Shown piece by piece: positions 55,760 through 64,000 of a stretch of 64,000 bases of DNA. The stretch comes from Methanobacterium bryantii (GTDB lineage Archaea > Methanobacteriota > Methanobacteria > Methanobacteriales > Methanobacteriaceae): the NCBI RefSeq assembly GCF_002287175.1, contig NZ_LMVM01000001.1, positions 372,001 to 436,000 on the forward strand. Direction: 5' to 3'. Numbering within the stretch: position 1 is the first letter of the stretch; every line of letters starts with the position of its first letter. A program made the position numbers and the translations under genes. The notes under the pieces were generated by a model. The model was not told the DNA's origin. It saw nothing but the letters and a program-made list of their open reading frames with translations, and searched no databases.

Positions 55760-56419
55760 CTAGTTCTTACTTTTTTGTAAATACCCATCTTTGATTAAAA
55801 ATAATTCATCGCAGTATTCGGTTAAATTAAGATTGTTTGATAGCATTAAAATAGTGTTTTTGCTCTTTATCTGCATAATTAAATCCATTACTGCTTCTGT
55901 ACTTTTTTTATCAAGTTCTCCAGTTGGTTCATCAGCTATTATTAAATGAGGATCGTTAATCATAGATCTTGCAAGTGCTACCCTCTGCTGTTTTTCAATT
56001 GAAATTTCATCTGGAAATTTGCTGATTTCAACAATACCAACGTTATTGAGGACTTTAGATGCATTATTCATATCTTTTGAAATCATGGGAAGCATCGTAT
56101 TTTCTAAAAGGTTTAGATATGGAAACAGATTAGCACGCTGGTAGACGATTCCAATTTTATTTTGCCGAATTTTGCTTCTCTCGGATTTAGATAATTTAGA
56201 CGTGTTTTGACCATTTATTAAAATTTCACCATTTGTAGGAGTGTTTAAAAGGCTTGCAAGATTTAATATGGTTGTTTTTCCAGATCCAGATGGACCTAAG
56301 ATGAGATTTAGTGAATTTTTCTTAAGTTCTAAATTTATTCCTTTTAAAGCTGTTATTTTAGTTTTATCAGCGCCATAAGTCTTCCAAACTTCTTTAAACT
56401 TTAAAATATCATTAGTCAT
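55760..56419 (-). CDS. ABC transporter ATP-binding protein with degenerate signature motif
   Basis: The 219-residue ATPase has Walker A GPSGSGKTT, the Q loop GIVYQRANLF, Walker B LIIADEPTGELD, and an H-loop position reading LMLSNNLNL with Asn instead of His. The LSGGQ signature is replaced by SIEKQ before QRVALARSM. It belongs to the LolD/MacB class and overlaps the FtsX-type permease gene by 8 nt. The altered signature and switch His raise doubt about normal ATP hydrolysis. Confidence 0.88.
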   Translation of the reverse strand: MTNDILKFKEVWKTYGADKTKITALKGINLELKKNSLNLILGPSGSGKTTILNLASLLNTPTNGEILINGQNTSKLSKSERSKIRQNKIGIVYQRANLFPYLNLLENTMLPMISKDMNNASKVLNNVGIVEISKFPDEISIEKQQRVALARSMINDPHLIIADEPTGELDKKSTEAVMDLIMQIKSKNTILMLSNNLNLTEYCDELFLIKDGYLQKSKN

Positions 56420-57113
56420 ATCTTAACGCCCCCACAACATCCTGTCGGGTGTAATAAAATATGGTATATGCTGCCAGTAACATGCTCAGGCAGGTTGTAA
56501 GAAGTAAAGCTGTGACTGGTAACCACCATGGGATTAAAATAGAGAGATGTACAACTTTTATAACCTTTGATAAAATGATTATTCCAAAAATTCCAACTAC
56601 AATACCTACTAAAGCCCCAATAAATCCCAGTAACCCGGCCTCTAGCAGATGACTTAAAATGATCTGGTGTTCTGTAAAACCCAGTGATTTTAGCAAGCCT
56701 ATTTCTCTCTTTCTTTCAAGTAAGTTAACGGTCATGGCATTGGTGATTCCAAAAATTCCAATTAAAAACACTATGCTGGCCATTAAATCAAAAAAATTTA
56801 TGATATTTTTTAAAATAGTTTCCACAAGGCCTAAAAATTGAGATTTATTTATATCTATACCTAATTTTGAGTTTATAAACTCATTTACAGTATTTAAAAG
56901 GTTAGTGGTGCTGCCGTTACCGCCTGATTGATTTAAAATTGAACTTCCAGCAGCCGCCTGATTTTGGCCAAGGAATGTGCTAATTCCCAGTCCTGAGCTA
57001 ACCAGAATCACGAAGATGAGCACGCCAAATCCTATCCTTAAAACGGTAGAAGCATTCCTAAACCAGTTTCTGCGTAAATTTTTATATGAAATACTATAGA
57101 TGCCTGTATTCAT
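56412..57113 (-). CDS. Compact FtsX-type ABC transporter permease
   Basis: The 233-residue protein has an N-terminal membrane helix (about 25-48), a short external loop of some 60 residues, and a C-terminal FtsX domain with three helices (NLLERKREIGLLKSLGF marks its start). MacB-type permeases are usually 380-400 residues with a large external domain, which is missing here. With the ATPase gene it forms a two-gene unit, permease first. Confidence 0.83.
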   Translation of the reverse strand: MNTGIYSISYKNLRRNWFRNASTVLRIGFGVLIFVILVSSGLGISTFLGQNQAAAGSSILNQSGGNGSTTNLLNTVNEFINSKLGIDINKSQFLGLVETILKNIINFFDLMASIVFLIGIFGITNAMTVNLLERKREIGLLKSLGFTEHQIILSHLLEAGLLGFIGALVGIVVGIFGIIILSKVIKVVHLSILIPWWLPVTALLLTTCLSMLLAAYTIFYYTRQDVVGALRYD

Positions 57114-57429
57114 CTAGATATTATTTATGGGAAGTATTAAAAATAATTTGCGATTCATGGGTGCAAAAGTAGTTAAAAACAGGGTATATAGCTCTATTTT
57201 TTTTTATTGTGGATATTTTATAATTTAAATGTCTGCTTCCATTATAAAAAAAGTAAATAACTTAAAATTTATTAATCAATATTTTAGGGGATTATATTTA
57301 TTAAAATTCTTAAAATGTGGTTTTAATTGGTTTGTAAGCCTGAAAAAAAACAATTTTATAATTATTAAATGAAATTTAGGAAATAATATTTTTAAAATTT
57401 TTTATTTTTAATAAAAATTTTTAATGCCC

Positions 57430-57770
57430 TCGAACATGGAATGTTCGGGGCCGGAAACTCTCAAAACCGAAGGTTTTTGGAGACCTCAAACGCAAAGCAT
57501 GCAAAAACTCCGTTTTTGCTTGTGCCAAAATCGTAGATTTTGAGCGACGTTTGGGGCATCGGAAATCTTTGATTTCCGAAAGGTTAGAAAAATGTTTTGC
57601 ATTTTTCTAAAATTCTACGAATTTTGCATGCGTCAAACACTTTGACAGTGTTTGCGGTGTCAAAATTGAAAATATAGGAAATGCTACGCATTTCTTATCT
57701 CCCAAAAATCGAATTTTTGATTTTTGATGATTTTGATAACACTCGAAAATCGTAGATTTCGATAGCATTT
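57430..57770. repeat. Hairpin mosaic E
   Basis: A run of short hairpins in a 788-bp gene-free stretch (57114-57901): CGAACAT-GGA-ATGTTCG, AAAACC-GAA-GGTTTT, GCAAAAAC-TCC-GTTTTTGC, CAAAATC-GTA-GATTTTG, CGGAAATC-TTT-GATTTCCG, AGAAAAATG-TTTTG-CATTTTTCT, AAAATTC-TAC-GAATTTT, CAAACACT-TTGAC-AGTGTTTG, GAAATGC-TAC-GCATTTC. The first stem also occurs in mosaic B with loop TTC in place of GGA. No CGCTCATG ends or flanking duplication were seen. The rest of the stretch is plain AT-rich spacer. Confidence 0.82.
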
Positions 57771-57901
57771 CTTAAAATTTATTTAAGCAATTAAAAACAA
57801 ATATTTTAGTAAGATTAAGTGAGTTAGTTATTTAAATACTGCAGTTGATGAAAACTCGTGTTTTTAAACTAAAACCCTAATTCAGGTTTGGAGGTTAACG
57901 T

Positions 57902-58375
57902 ATGCAGACAAAAACAAGTGGATTGATCTTAATAGTCCTTGGTTTAATTATAATTGCTTTCCCTCTTTTAGGGATACTCCCTTTTAGTTTGCTTCTTGGA
58001 ATTTCTGTGCTATTTTTAGGTATAGGGCTTTTGATAGCAGGTGTAATTGGAATCCGTGCAAGTACTAACATGGGCGTTGTGGAGCTAATACTGGGAATTA
58101 TAGCCATTATTTTGGGTATAGGTATCATTATAAATCCTGGATTCTTCAGTTTCTTAGTTGCTTTATTGATTTATATTGCAGGTATATTCCTGATAATCGT
58201 AGGTATAATGGCATTTTTTGCTAAAATTAGAAATAAATGGGTAAGTATTGTACCTATAATTCTGGGTTTAATATACATCCTGATAGGATCAATAGTGGCA
58301 GATCCTTTTTATTTAGGTGCATTAATAGGGATATGGCTTTTAATTACAGGAATAATCATGTTATTCCAGGATTAA
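57902..58375 (+). CDS. DUF308/HdeD-like membrane protein
   Basis: The 157-residue protein has about six membrane helices (SGLILIVLGLIIIAFPLLGI and later ILGLIYILIGSIV). It is a paralogue of the 55025-55555 gene, on the other strand. GGAGG lies before the ATG. Mosaic E ends about 130 bp upstream. Confidence 0.8.
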   Translation: MQTKTSGLILIVLGLIIIAFPLLGILPFSLLLGISVLFLGIGLLIAGVIGIRASTNMGVVELILGIIAIILGIGIIINPGFFSFLVALLIYIAGIFLIIVGIMAFFAKIRNKWVSIVPIILGLIYILIGSIVADPFYLGALIGIWLLITGIIMLFQD

Positions 58376-58417
58376 ACTCAAAATTCCCTTTTAATCGTTA
58401 AAATTAGAAATAATAAT

Positions 58418-59185
58418 TTATTTATTTTTTTGAGATTTCAATTCTTCCAGTTCTTTTTCTATTTTATCTAATTTATCTAAAATAATCTCCAGGGATTTAA
58501 CTTCTTTTTCACTCTCTGTTTTCCGTTCTTCTCTCAACTGTTCTATAAGGGACGTAGCAATGGCAGCAGTGACCCACCCAGCATATCCAACACCGACAAT
58601 TATTGCTATAACAGAGATGAATCTGCCGATTCCTGTATATGGAACTATATTTCCATAACCAACCGTGGACATGGTAACAATCATAAAATAAGCTGCATCA
58701 TCAAGGGTAGAAGCCTGGGGATTTACTGGAGACTCAACCCAGAAGAAAAGCAGTGAGCCAAATACAAAAGTGCCTACAAGAATAAATGTGGCATAATCCA
58801 GTCTGGTTTTTTCTGTAATACGGATTATATCTTTAATTCTCATTGCATATTTAAATAGGGCATAAATTCTGAATAAAAGCAGTATTACAACTAAATAATG
58901 CATATGTGGGGAAAGTAGGATAATAAGATATGCAAAAGGAATCATAGCGGGGATATAAATCCAATTTTTTGTCAGATATCGCTTTTTATGCTCTTGTTTC
59001 TTTATCCATTTTGCAGATTGAAGAATTATGAGTAAAGAAACGATTATATCAAAGTTTACCAGGCTTAGTATAACTGGTTTTAAACTTAGAGCAAAATCCA
59101 AAGCTAGAAAAATTAGGATTAGAATATCCATGAATATGGAAACGAATAATAAAGCATTGAAGACTAATTTGAAATTTCGCTGCAT
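58418..59185 (-). CDS. Voltage-gated-type potassium channel
   Basis: The 255-residue protein has four N-terminal membrane helices, then a pore unit with the selectivity filter TMSTVGYGN and a last helix (ISVIAIIVGVGYAGWVTAAI). It ends in a C-terminal coiled coil (LEIILDKLDKIEKELEEL) that would hold the tetramer. The fourth helix has only a few basic residues, so voltage sensing may be weak. It is a K+ channel of the plasma membrane. Confidence 0.88.
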   Translation of the reverse strand: MQRNFKLVFNALLFVSIFMDILILIFLALDFALSLKPVILSLVNFDIIVSLLIILQSAKWIKKQEHKKRYLTKNWIYIPAMIPFAYLIILLSPHMHYLVVILLLFRIYALFKYAMRIKDIIRITEKTRLDYATFILVGTFVFGSLLFFWVESPVNPQASTLDDAAYFMIVTMSTVGYGNIVPYTGIGRFISVIAIIVGVGYAGWVTAAIATSLIEQLREERKTESEKEVKSLEIILDKLDKIEKELEELKSQKNK

Positions 59186-59331
59186 ATTTTCATCCTGTTC
59201 TACTTTACTATTAAAAGTATATCTAAAATTATTTAAATATTCGCTACCAGTAAGCTTGACTCGTACTTAAAAACGATAGTGGTGTATATCTTGGTTTGTT
59301 GATTTATATTTTCTTAAAAAATAAAATAAAA

Positions 59332-59721
59332 TTAAAAGTTATAGTTTAAAGATACAGTCCCTTCATTTGAAGTGGTGCTTTGATAGATGGTAACATTTCC
59401 ACCTTTAAACAGTTGCAGTGTTATAGTTCCGCTGTTGTTATTAGTTTTCTGTACACTGACACTAACATTACCTGGATTTTGGCCTAAATCATATGTGGCA
59501 TTTCCAGTTCCATTTATAGTTTGATTTCCATTTTTATATGTTAATGTGCCGTTCCATGAACCGTCTGAATTAATTTTAAGCATTACATTTTGATCTGTTT
59601 GCATACTTGAATTGTTTTGTGCACTTGAATTATTTGCTGTTGAGTTGTTACTGCTTGTACATCCAGATACAAAAGTTATCAAAGTCAAAAGGGCTATTAA
59701 ACCTACTGCGATTTTTTTCAT
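59332..59721 (-). CDS. Small exported lipoprotein
   Basis: The 129-residue protein has a signal peptide with a lipobox, VSGCTSS (Cys21), then an Asn/Ser-rich linker and a beta-rich domain of about 80 residues (DGSWNGTLTYKNGNQTING). AAAGGAGA precedes the ATG. Its role is unknown. It is probably anchored at the outer face of the membrane. Confidence 0.8.
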   Translation of the reverse strand: MKKIAVGLIALLTLITFVSGCTSSNNSTANNSSAQNNSSMQTDQNVMLKINSDGSWNGTLTYKNGNQTINGTGNATYDLGQNPGNVSVSVQKTNNNSGTITLQLFKGGNVTIYQSTTSNEGTVSLNYNF

Positions 59722-59993
59722 TTTAATATCTCCTTTTTTGAATATAATAATCTGAAAGCAGACATTTTAAGCTATTTATTTCATTTCATGGGGTCATAAT
59801 GTGTCCATTTCTTTTAAATAGTTTAAACAAGTTTTTTGTAATAATATATTGTTTTTAAATCATAAATAATCATCGATTTTATTTTTTTAGGCAATAATAT
59901 TTGAAATGCAAAGATTTAATGACAACCAATTACTTAATAATTATTAATAATAATTATTTGAGTGTTCTCATTTTGTTAATGGAGAGTGTTAGA

Positions 59994-61400
59994 ATGCTAT
60001 CTAAAAAACATGATTTACGTAAGATGAGTGAAAGTGAGAGGGAGCATACAGTTAATACGACTACTTACGGCAGTCGATATTTCTGTGAAAGTGTGCCTAA
60101 ATTTGAGATGCCTGAAGAGGGTATGCCTGCACGGGCTGCTTACCAAATAATCCATGATGAACTGAATCTGGATGGAAATCCTTCTTTAAATTTGGCAAGT
60201 TTTGTGACCACATGGATGGAATCTGAAGCCGACAAACTGATACAGGAAAGTATAGATAAAAACTATGTGGACAACGATGAGTATCCTCAGACAGAGAAGA
60301 TACAGGATAGATGTGTTAATATGTTAGCTCGTCTATTCAATGCTCCTAGTGATTGTAAATCTATAGGTACCAGTGCCATTGGGTCTTCTGAGGCTATCAT
60401 GCTTGGACTTTTAGCACATAAATGGACGTGGAAGAAGCGAAGGCAGGCTGAAGGTAAACCAGTGGACAAGCCGAATATAGTAATGGGGGCAGATGTACAC
60501 ACGGTATGGGAGAAGTTTGCACGTTACTTCGATGTAGAATTAAGGTTGATACCTTTAAAAAGGGACCTTTACACTATAACTGCAGAAGACGTAACTGAAA
60601 ATGTTGATGAAAATACCATAGCTGTAGGTGCAGTTATAGGAACGACATTTACTGGACAAATGGATCCTATAAAGGAAATAAACGACTGTTTACTCGAAAT
60701 TAAAAAAAATAAAGGGTGGGACATACCGATACATGTTGATGGCGCAAGCGGGGGCTTTATAGCGCCATTTATATATCCTGATCTCAAATGGGATTTCAGG
60801 CTGGAACAGGTTAAATCCATCAACGTATCCGGCCACAAATATGGTCTAGTGTATCCAGGTATTGGGTGGCTGGTTTTTAAAGATAAAACAGACTTACCTG
60901 AAGAGCTTATATTTAATATAAACTATCTTGGAGGTTCAATGCCTAATTATTCACTTAACTTTTCCAAGGGCAGCAGCACCATAATAGCACAGTACTACAA
61001 CTTCATAAGACTAGGAAAAAGGGGTTATGGGGAAATTATACAGAATATGCTTAAAAATGCCAAGTATTTATCGAAAAAACTGGAGGAATCTGGTAGATTT
61101 GAAGTTATAAACAATGATATAATGTTTCCTTTAGTTACTGCAAGGTTAAAAGATGTTGATTTTGATGTATTCCAGCTGTCGGAAAAGCTGCGTGAAAAAG
61201 GATGGATTGTACCGGCATATACCCTTCCAGAGGATGCAGAGGATATTGCAGTCGTAAGAATGGTCATTAAAGAGAGTTTTGGTAGAGATATGATAGATAT
61301 GCTCTTTAATGATATGGTAGATACCTGCAGCAGGTTGAAAGAATTAGCTATCAAAAAAGAAGACGTAGAAGAACGGGAAAATCCATCATTGTTGTATTAA
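59994..61400 (+). CDS. Glutamate decarboxylase, GadB-like (copy 1)
   Basis: The 468-residue PLP enzyme has HVDGASGGF (PLP-ring Asp near residue 249) and NVSGHKYGLVYPG (Schiff-base Lys near 282), and matches the usual GadB length. ATG 59994 is chosen because GGAGAGTG lies 5 nt ahead; an in-frame start at 59901 adds 31 atypical residues. It converts glutamate to GABA with proton uptake. A second copy lies at the window end, with a membrane protein between them. Confidence 0.9.
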   Translation: MLSKKHDLRKMSESEREHTVNTTTYGSRYFCESVPKFEMPEEGMPARAAYQIIHDELNLDGNPSLNLASFVTTWMESEADKLIQESIDKNYVDNDEYPQTEKIQDRCVNMLARLFNAPSDCKSIGTSAIGSSEAIMLGLLAHKWTWKKRRQAEGKPVDKPNIVMGADVHTVWEKFARYFDVELRLIPLKRDLYTITAEDVTENVDENTIAVGAVIGTTFTGQMDPIKEINDCLLEIKKNKGWDIPIHVDGASGGFIAPFIYPDLKWDFRLEQVKSINVSGHKYGLVYPGIGWLVFKDKTDLPEELIFNINYLGGSMPNYSLNFSKGSSTIIAQYYNFIRLGKRGYGEIIQNMLKNAKYLSKKLEESGRFEVINNDIMFPLVTARLKDVDFDVFQLSEKLREKGWIVPAYTLPEDAEDIAVVRMVIKESFGRDMIDMLFNDMVDTCSRLKELAIKKEDVEERENPSLLY

Positions 61401-61456
61401 ATATTTGTGCTCTTGATTTAATATCATCAGCACACATTTTTTTTTAATTAAAATTT

Positions 61457-62362
61457 TTATTTTAACTTTGAGATGATACTTGGGGAGTCTTTAATTGTTT
61501 CATGGACGCGTTCTGGTAGTAATAGTATAGCAGCAACCAGGAAACAAACACCTCCTGCAAATGTGCCCATATTAACTAGAAACACGTTTAGAAGCAGGCC
61601 TGTTTCTGGTAAAACAAATGCACCTACAGCTGAAATTCCAAAGAAAATGGAGCCTAACATGTTCAGCCCTGCTATATTCCAGGAAAAACTGCGGGGACGC
61701 CATGACCATAGGGCATGGCTGACTTCCATCCATGCCAGTAAACTGGCAACAAGGAAACAGATTGACCCGTAGGCATCTGGGATCCATACCATATAGGTTA
61801 ACTGGTTGATGGACAGGTTACTGCGCAGGGCATTGAATGTGTTGAGGTTAAAGAATACCGTTCCAATGAACTGCACCACTACAGCCCACCACCCAATACG
61901 GTTTGGTGCCCATACAAGAATGCGAAATTTTTCTTTTTCGTTTAAAGGATTATATGGGGTGTTTATGGCCTCAAGGTACTGTAAAAAAGCTGCAGATGTA
62001 AAAAATATAGAACCGATAAAAAAGGTCATGCTGTCGTACGTATCTCCAACCGCTGTTAAATAGGAAGGTACAGCACCAACTGCAAAACAAGTGGCTCCAA
62101 TCGAAAAAAGAATCCCCATCCACCATCCTATGGCGCCGGGTGCCCACCATGTCGATCCTCTACTTTTATCGAGCTGAAAATGATGTTTTCGATTGTGACG
62201 AGAAGCCCAGGGAACTGTTTTACCTTCAGGGGTTTTTAATGTAGCCTTTGTTGCGAAGGGGCCAGGCCCTTTAGCATTTAGGCATGACCAGCCTTCTGGC
62301 AGGTTAACAGGAAGCAAATTGCATTTGTTCTTGTTACTGCTTCTATTTTTCTCTGTTTTCAT
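61457..62362 (-). CDS. Multi-helix membrane protein between two glutamate decarboxylase genes
   Basis: The 301-residue protein has a soluble N-terminal part of about 80 residues and about eight membrane helices, many starting or ending with Trp (WWAPGAIGWWMGILFSIGA; APNRIGWWAVVVQFIGT; SRPRSFSW-type loops). It is not an amino-acid antiporter of the GadC type. It has a YrhK-like look, which is a weak call. Its position beside two gad genes suggests a part in acid or GABA physiology. Confidence 0.65.
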   Translation of the reverse strand: MKTEKNRSSNKNKCNLLPVNLPEGWSCLNAKGPGPFATKATLKTPEGKTVPWASRHNRKHHFQLDKSRGSTWWAPGAIGWWMGILFSIGATCFAVGAVPSYLTAVGDTYDSMTFFIGSIFFTSAAFLQYLEAINTPYNPLNEKEKFRILVWAPNRIGWWAVVVQFIGTVFFNLNTFNALRSNLSINQLTYMVWIPDAYGSICFLVASLLAWMEVSHALWSWRPRSFSWNIAGLNMLGSIFFGISAVGAFVLPETGLLLNVFLVNMGTFAGGVCFLVAAILLLPERVHETIKDSPSIISKLK

Positions 62363-62487
62363 TCTGATGCCCTGCTGATTTACTCAGTTATCTGTAAAAC
62401 CTGCGGAAAATTTATAAAATTTAAGTATTAGCTGTTGTACTATTTCTTAATCAAAAAAAATTTACATTTAAACTTATAATTAATACT

Positions 62488-62640
62488 ATGGATTTTTTCT
62501 TATTTATAATAGGAGTGATATCTATAATATTGGGTATGGGAAACCTGTATAAGCGAAAAAGAAATTCCAAACCGTTTGGATTTTTCCCTTTTTTGCTGGT
62601 TGTAGCAGGAATTGCATGGGTTATAGCTGCTCTATATTAA
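62488..62640 (+). CDS. Small two-helix membrane protein (50 residues)
   Basis: ATG 62488 opens a 50-codon frame: DFFLFIIGVISIILGMGNLY, the charged turn KRKRNSKPFG, then a second hydrophobic helix ending IAALY. The regular helix-turn-helix hydrophobic pattern and clean stop support a real gene, although no clear ribosome site is seen. I do not recognise it. Confidence 0.5.
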   Translation: MDFFLFIIGVISIILGMGNLYKRKRNSKPFGFFPFLLVVAGIAWVIAALY

Positions 62641-62736
62641 AATCCCATTAGTTCATATTAATTATCATTCTGCGGTATTTTGAAATTGAAGCTGAAATGG
62701 AATCAGATGACCATATGTCATCCTATCCTGTCTGAA

Positions 62737-64000
62737 TTAATAAAGTAAAGTAGGATTTTTATTCTGGTCTATGTCTGTTATCCTGTCTTCTTCCGACTGT
62801 TCAAGTTTTTCAATTGATTCCATTATATCCGCAAAGAACATTTCTGCCATATCTTTACTGAAACTCTCCTTCACGACTATTCTCAAAACAGCAGTGTCAT
62901 CAGCGTTTGCAGGTAGAGTATATGCTGGTACAATCCACCCTTTCTGCCTGAGCTTTTCTGAAAGATGGAACACGCTGCACGTGGTATTTTTGAGCTCTAC
63001 AGTTACTATTGGAAATGTGACGCTTTTATTTATGACTTCAAATTTACCGGACCCGTTTAACCTGGTTGCGAGGTAGCGCGCATTTTCCTGCATGTTTTTC
63101 ATTATCTTTTTGTAACCGTCCATCCCCAGTCTTATGAAGTTGTAGTACTGTGCTATTATGGTGCTGCTGCCCTTGGAAAAGTTAAGTGAATAATTAGGCA
63201 TGAAACCTCCCAGATAATTTATTTTAAATATAAGCTCTTCAGGGAGATTTTTTTTATCTTTAAACAGCAGCCATCCAATACCAGGATACACTAAACCGTA
63301 CTTATGGCCGGATACGTTGATGGATTTAACCTGTTCCAGCCTGAAATCCCATTTGAGATCAGGGTATAAAAACGGCAGTATAAAGCCCCCGCTTGCAGCA
63401 TCAACATGTATCGGTATATCCCACCCTTTAGTCTCCTTAATTTCAACTAGTGCCGTGTTAATATCTTCTATAGGGTCCATCTGCCCCGTAAATGTTGTCC
63501 CAATTACTGCCCCCACTGCTATAGTATTCTCGTCAACTGCAGCTTTAACGTCTTCTGCGGTTATTGTGTATATATCTTCTTTTAATCCGCTTATATAACT
63601 GAATGAAGACATAATCTCGGTGATTTTGGTATCTGTTATTTTGCATATGTCCTTTCTGAGGGGTATAAGTCTGAGTTCCACGTCGAAATAGAGGGCGAAC
63701 TTTTCCCATACCGTGTGGACGTCTGCACCTATTACTATATTCGGCTTGTCTGCGGGTTTACCTTCAGCTTCCCTTCGTTTCTTCCACGTCCACTTGTGGG
63801 CCAGAAGTCCGAGCATGATAGATTCTGAAGAACCTATAGTAGCGCTTCCAATGGAGTCACTGTCTTTGGGGGCATTGAATAACCTTGCAAGCATGTTTAC
63901 AACTCGGTCCTGGATTACTTGAGTTTGAGGATACTCATCGTTGTCGATATAGTTCTTTCCCATACTTTCCATTATTAACATGTCGGCTTCAGGTTCCATC
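62737..64000 (-). CDS. Glutamate decarboxylase, GadB-like (copy 2, 5' end beyond the window)
   Basis: The 420 residues seen are closely related to copy 1, with HVDAASGGF and NVSGHKYGLVYPG. Copy 2 has an extra segment of about 25 residues after LRLIPLRKDI (within KITDTKITEIMSSFSYISGL) that copy 1 lacks, just before the shared DIYTITAEDV. Part of the insert looks like a duplication of the neighbouring DI-C/Y-KIT/TIT text. The N terminus runs off the window. It is on the same strand as the membrane protein gene. Confidence 0.88.
   Translation of the reverse strand, partial: MEPEADMLIMESMGKNYIDNDEYPQTQVIQDRVVNMLARLFNAPKDSDSIGSATIGSSESIMLGLLAHKWTWKKRREAEGKPADKPNIVIGADVHTVWEKFALYFDVELRLIPLRKDICKITDTKITEIMSSFSYISGLKEDIYTITAEDVKAAVDENTIAVGAVIGTTFTGQMDPIEDINTALVEIKETKGWDIPIHVDAASGGFILPFLYPDLKWDFRLEQVKSINVSGHKYGLVYPGIGWLLFKDKKNLPEELIFKINYLGGFMPNYSLNFSKGSSTIIAQYYNFIRLGMDGYKKIMKNMQENARYLATRLNGSGKFEVINKSVTFPIVTVELKNTTCSVFHLSEKLRQKGWIVPAYTLPANADDTAVLRIVVKESFSKDMAEMFFADIMESIEKLEQSEEDRITDIDQNKNPTLLY

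Overview
The window reads as chromosomal DNA of a mesophilic methanogenic archaeon of the order Methanobacteriales, most likely a Methanobacterium. It is AT-rich with AT-rich spacers. It carries a thermosome subunit, ribosomal protein S17e, the archaeal GHMP-type shikimate kinase, archaeal HMG-CoA synthase and thiolase, helicase Hel308, CbiD, and UPF0305/DUF2115 and DUF5518 proteins. From memory, the order of hel308, moaC, cbiD, a glutaredoxin-like gene, shikimate kinase, chorismate mutase, S17e, lysC, dapA, dapB and asd matches Methanothermobacter, so 18.7-32.7 kb is an ancestral backbone block. No tRNA, rRNA, CRISPR array or transposase gene was seen.

Layout. 0.1-8 kb: a fused glycosyltransferase, a PAS histidine kinase, a TetR regulator with a perfect 17-bp operator ahead of two iron-sulfur redox genes, small conserved genes and an exported serine protease. 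8.6-14.4 kb is an accessory region: a small transposable element (E1) inside a tandem operator array, an AAA ATPase, a winged-helix protein, a broken gene carrying a nested-hairpin insertion, an MntA/HepT toxin-antitoxin pair, a stretch that looks like a structured non-coding RNA, and a second element (E3). 14.4-18.1 kb is a five-gene cassette: a Ycf46-type AAA+ ATPase, a Ycf35/DUF1257-like protein, DUF2997, a membrane-HhH protein and a small radical-SAM protein. It lies between two DUF2115 genes, and a fragment of a DUF2115 3' end is repeated on its far side. 18.7-32.7 kb holds the DNA repair, molybdopterin, cobalamin, shikimate and lysine/threonine genes, with a PLD-OB protein embedded in the dap operon. 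33-36.6 kb encodes three related small exported proteins and a membrane-anchored partner; the three share a TGTGA-N6-TCAC promoter site. 36.7-45 kb holds a PAP2 phosphatase, an exported transglutaminase-type protease with an apparent ATT start, the thermosome, a sugar dehydrogenase, acylphosphatase and a flippase, followed by element E2. 45.6-64 kb carries a rhodanese, the first two mevalonate-pathway enzymes, an Sm-like protein, a sulfite-oxidase-type protein, a YyaL-type protein, DUF2121 and a frameshifted metallo-beta-lactamase gene, a compact ABC exporter, DUF308 proteins, a potassium channel, and two glutamate decarboxylase genes around a membrane protein.

The most unusual content is non-coding. 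Three elements (144, 365 and 685 bp) share the ends CGCTCATG/CATGAGCG (one base altered at one end of E3) and are each flanked by a different perfect 8-bp direct repeat. The two longer ones, and three further loci without those ends, are packed with short hairpins of 7-10 bp stems, nearly always with 3-nt loops. In places hairpins sit inside the loops of other hairpins. Comparing E1 with E2 shows whole hairpin modules gained or lost, including about 100 nt lodged in the 4-nt loop of the terminal hairpin. I know of no described family with this build in methanogens, but I could not search for one.
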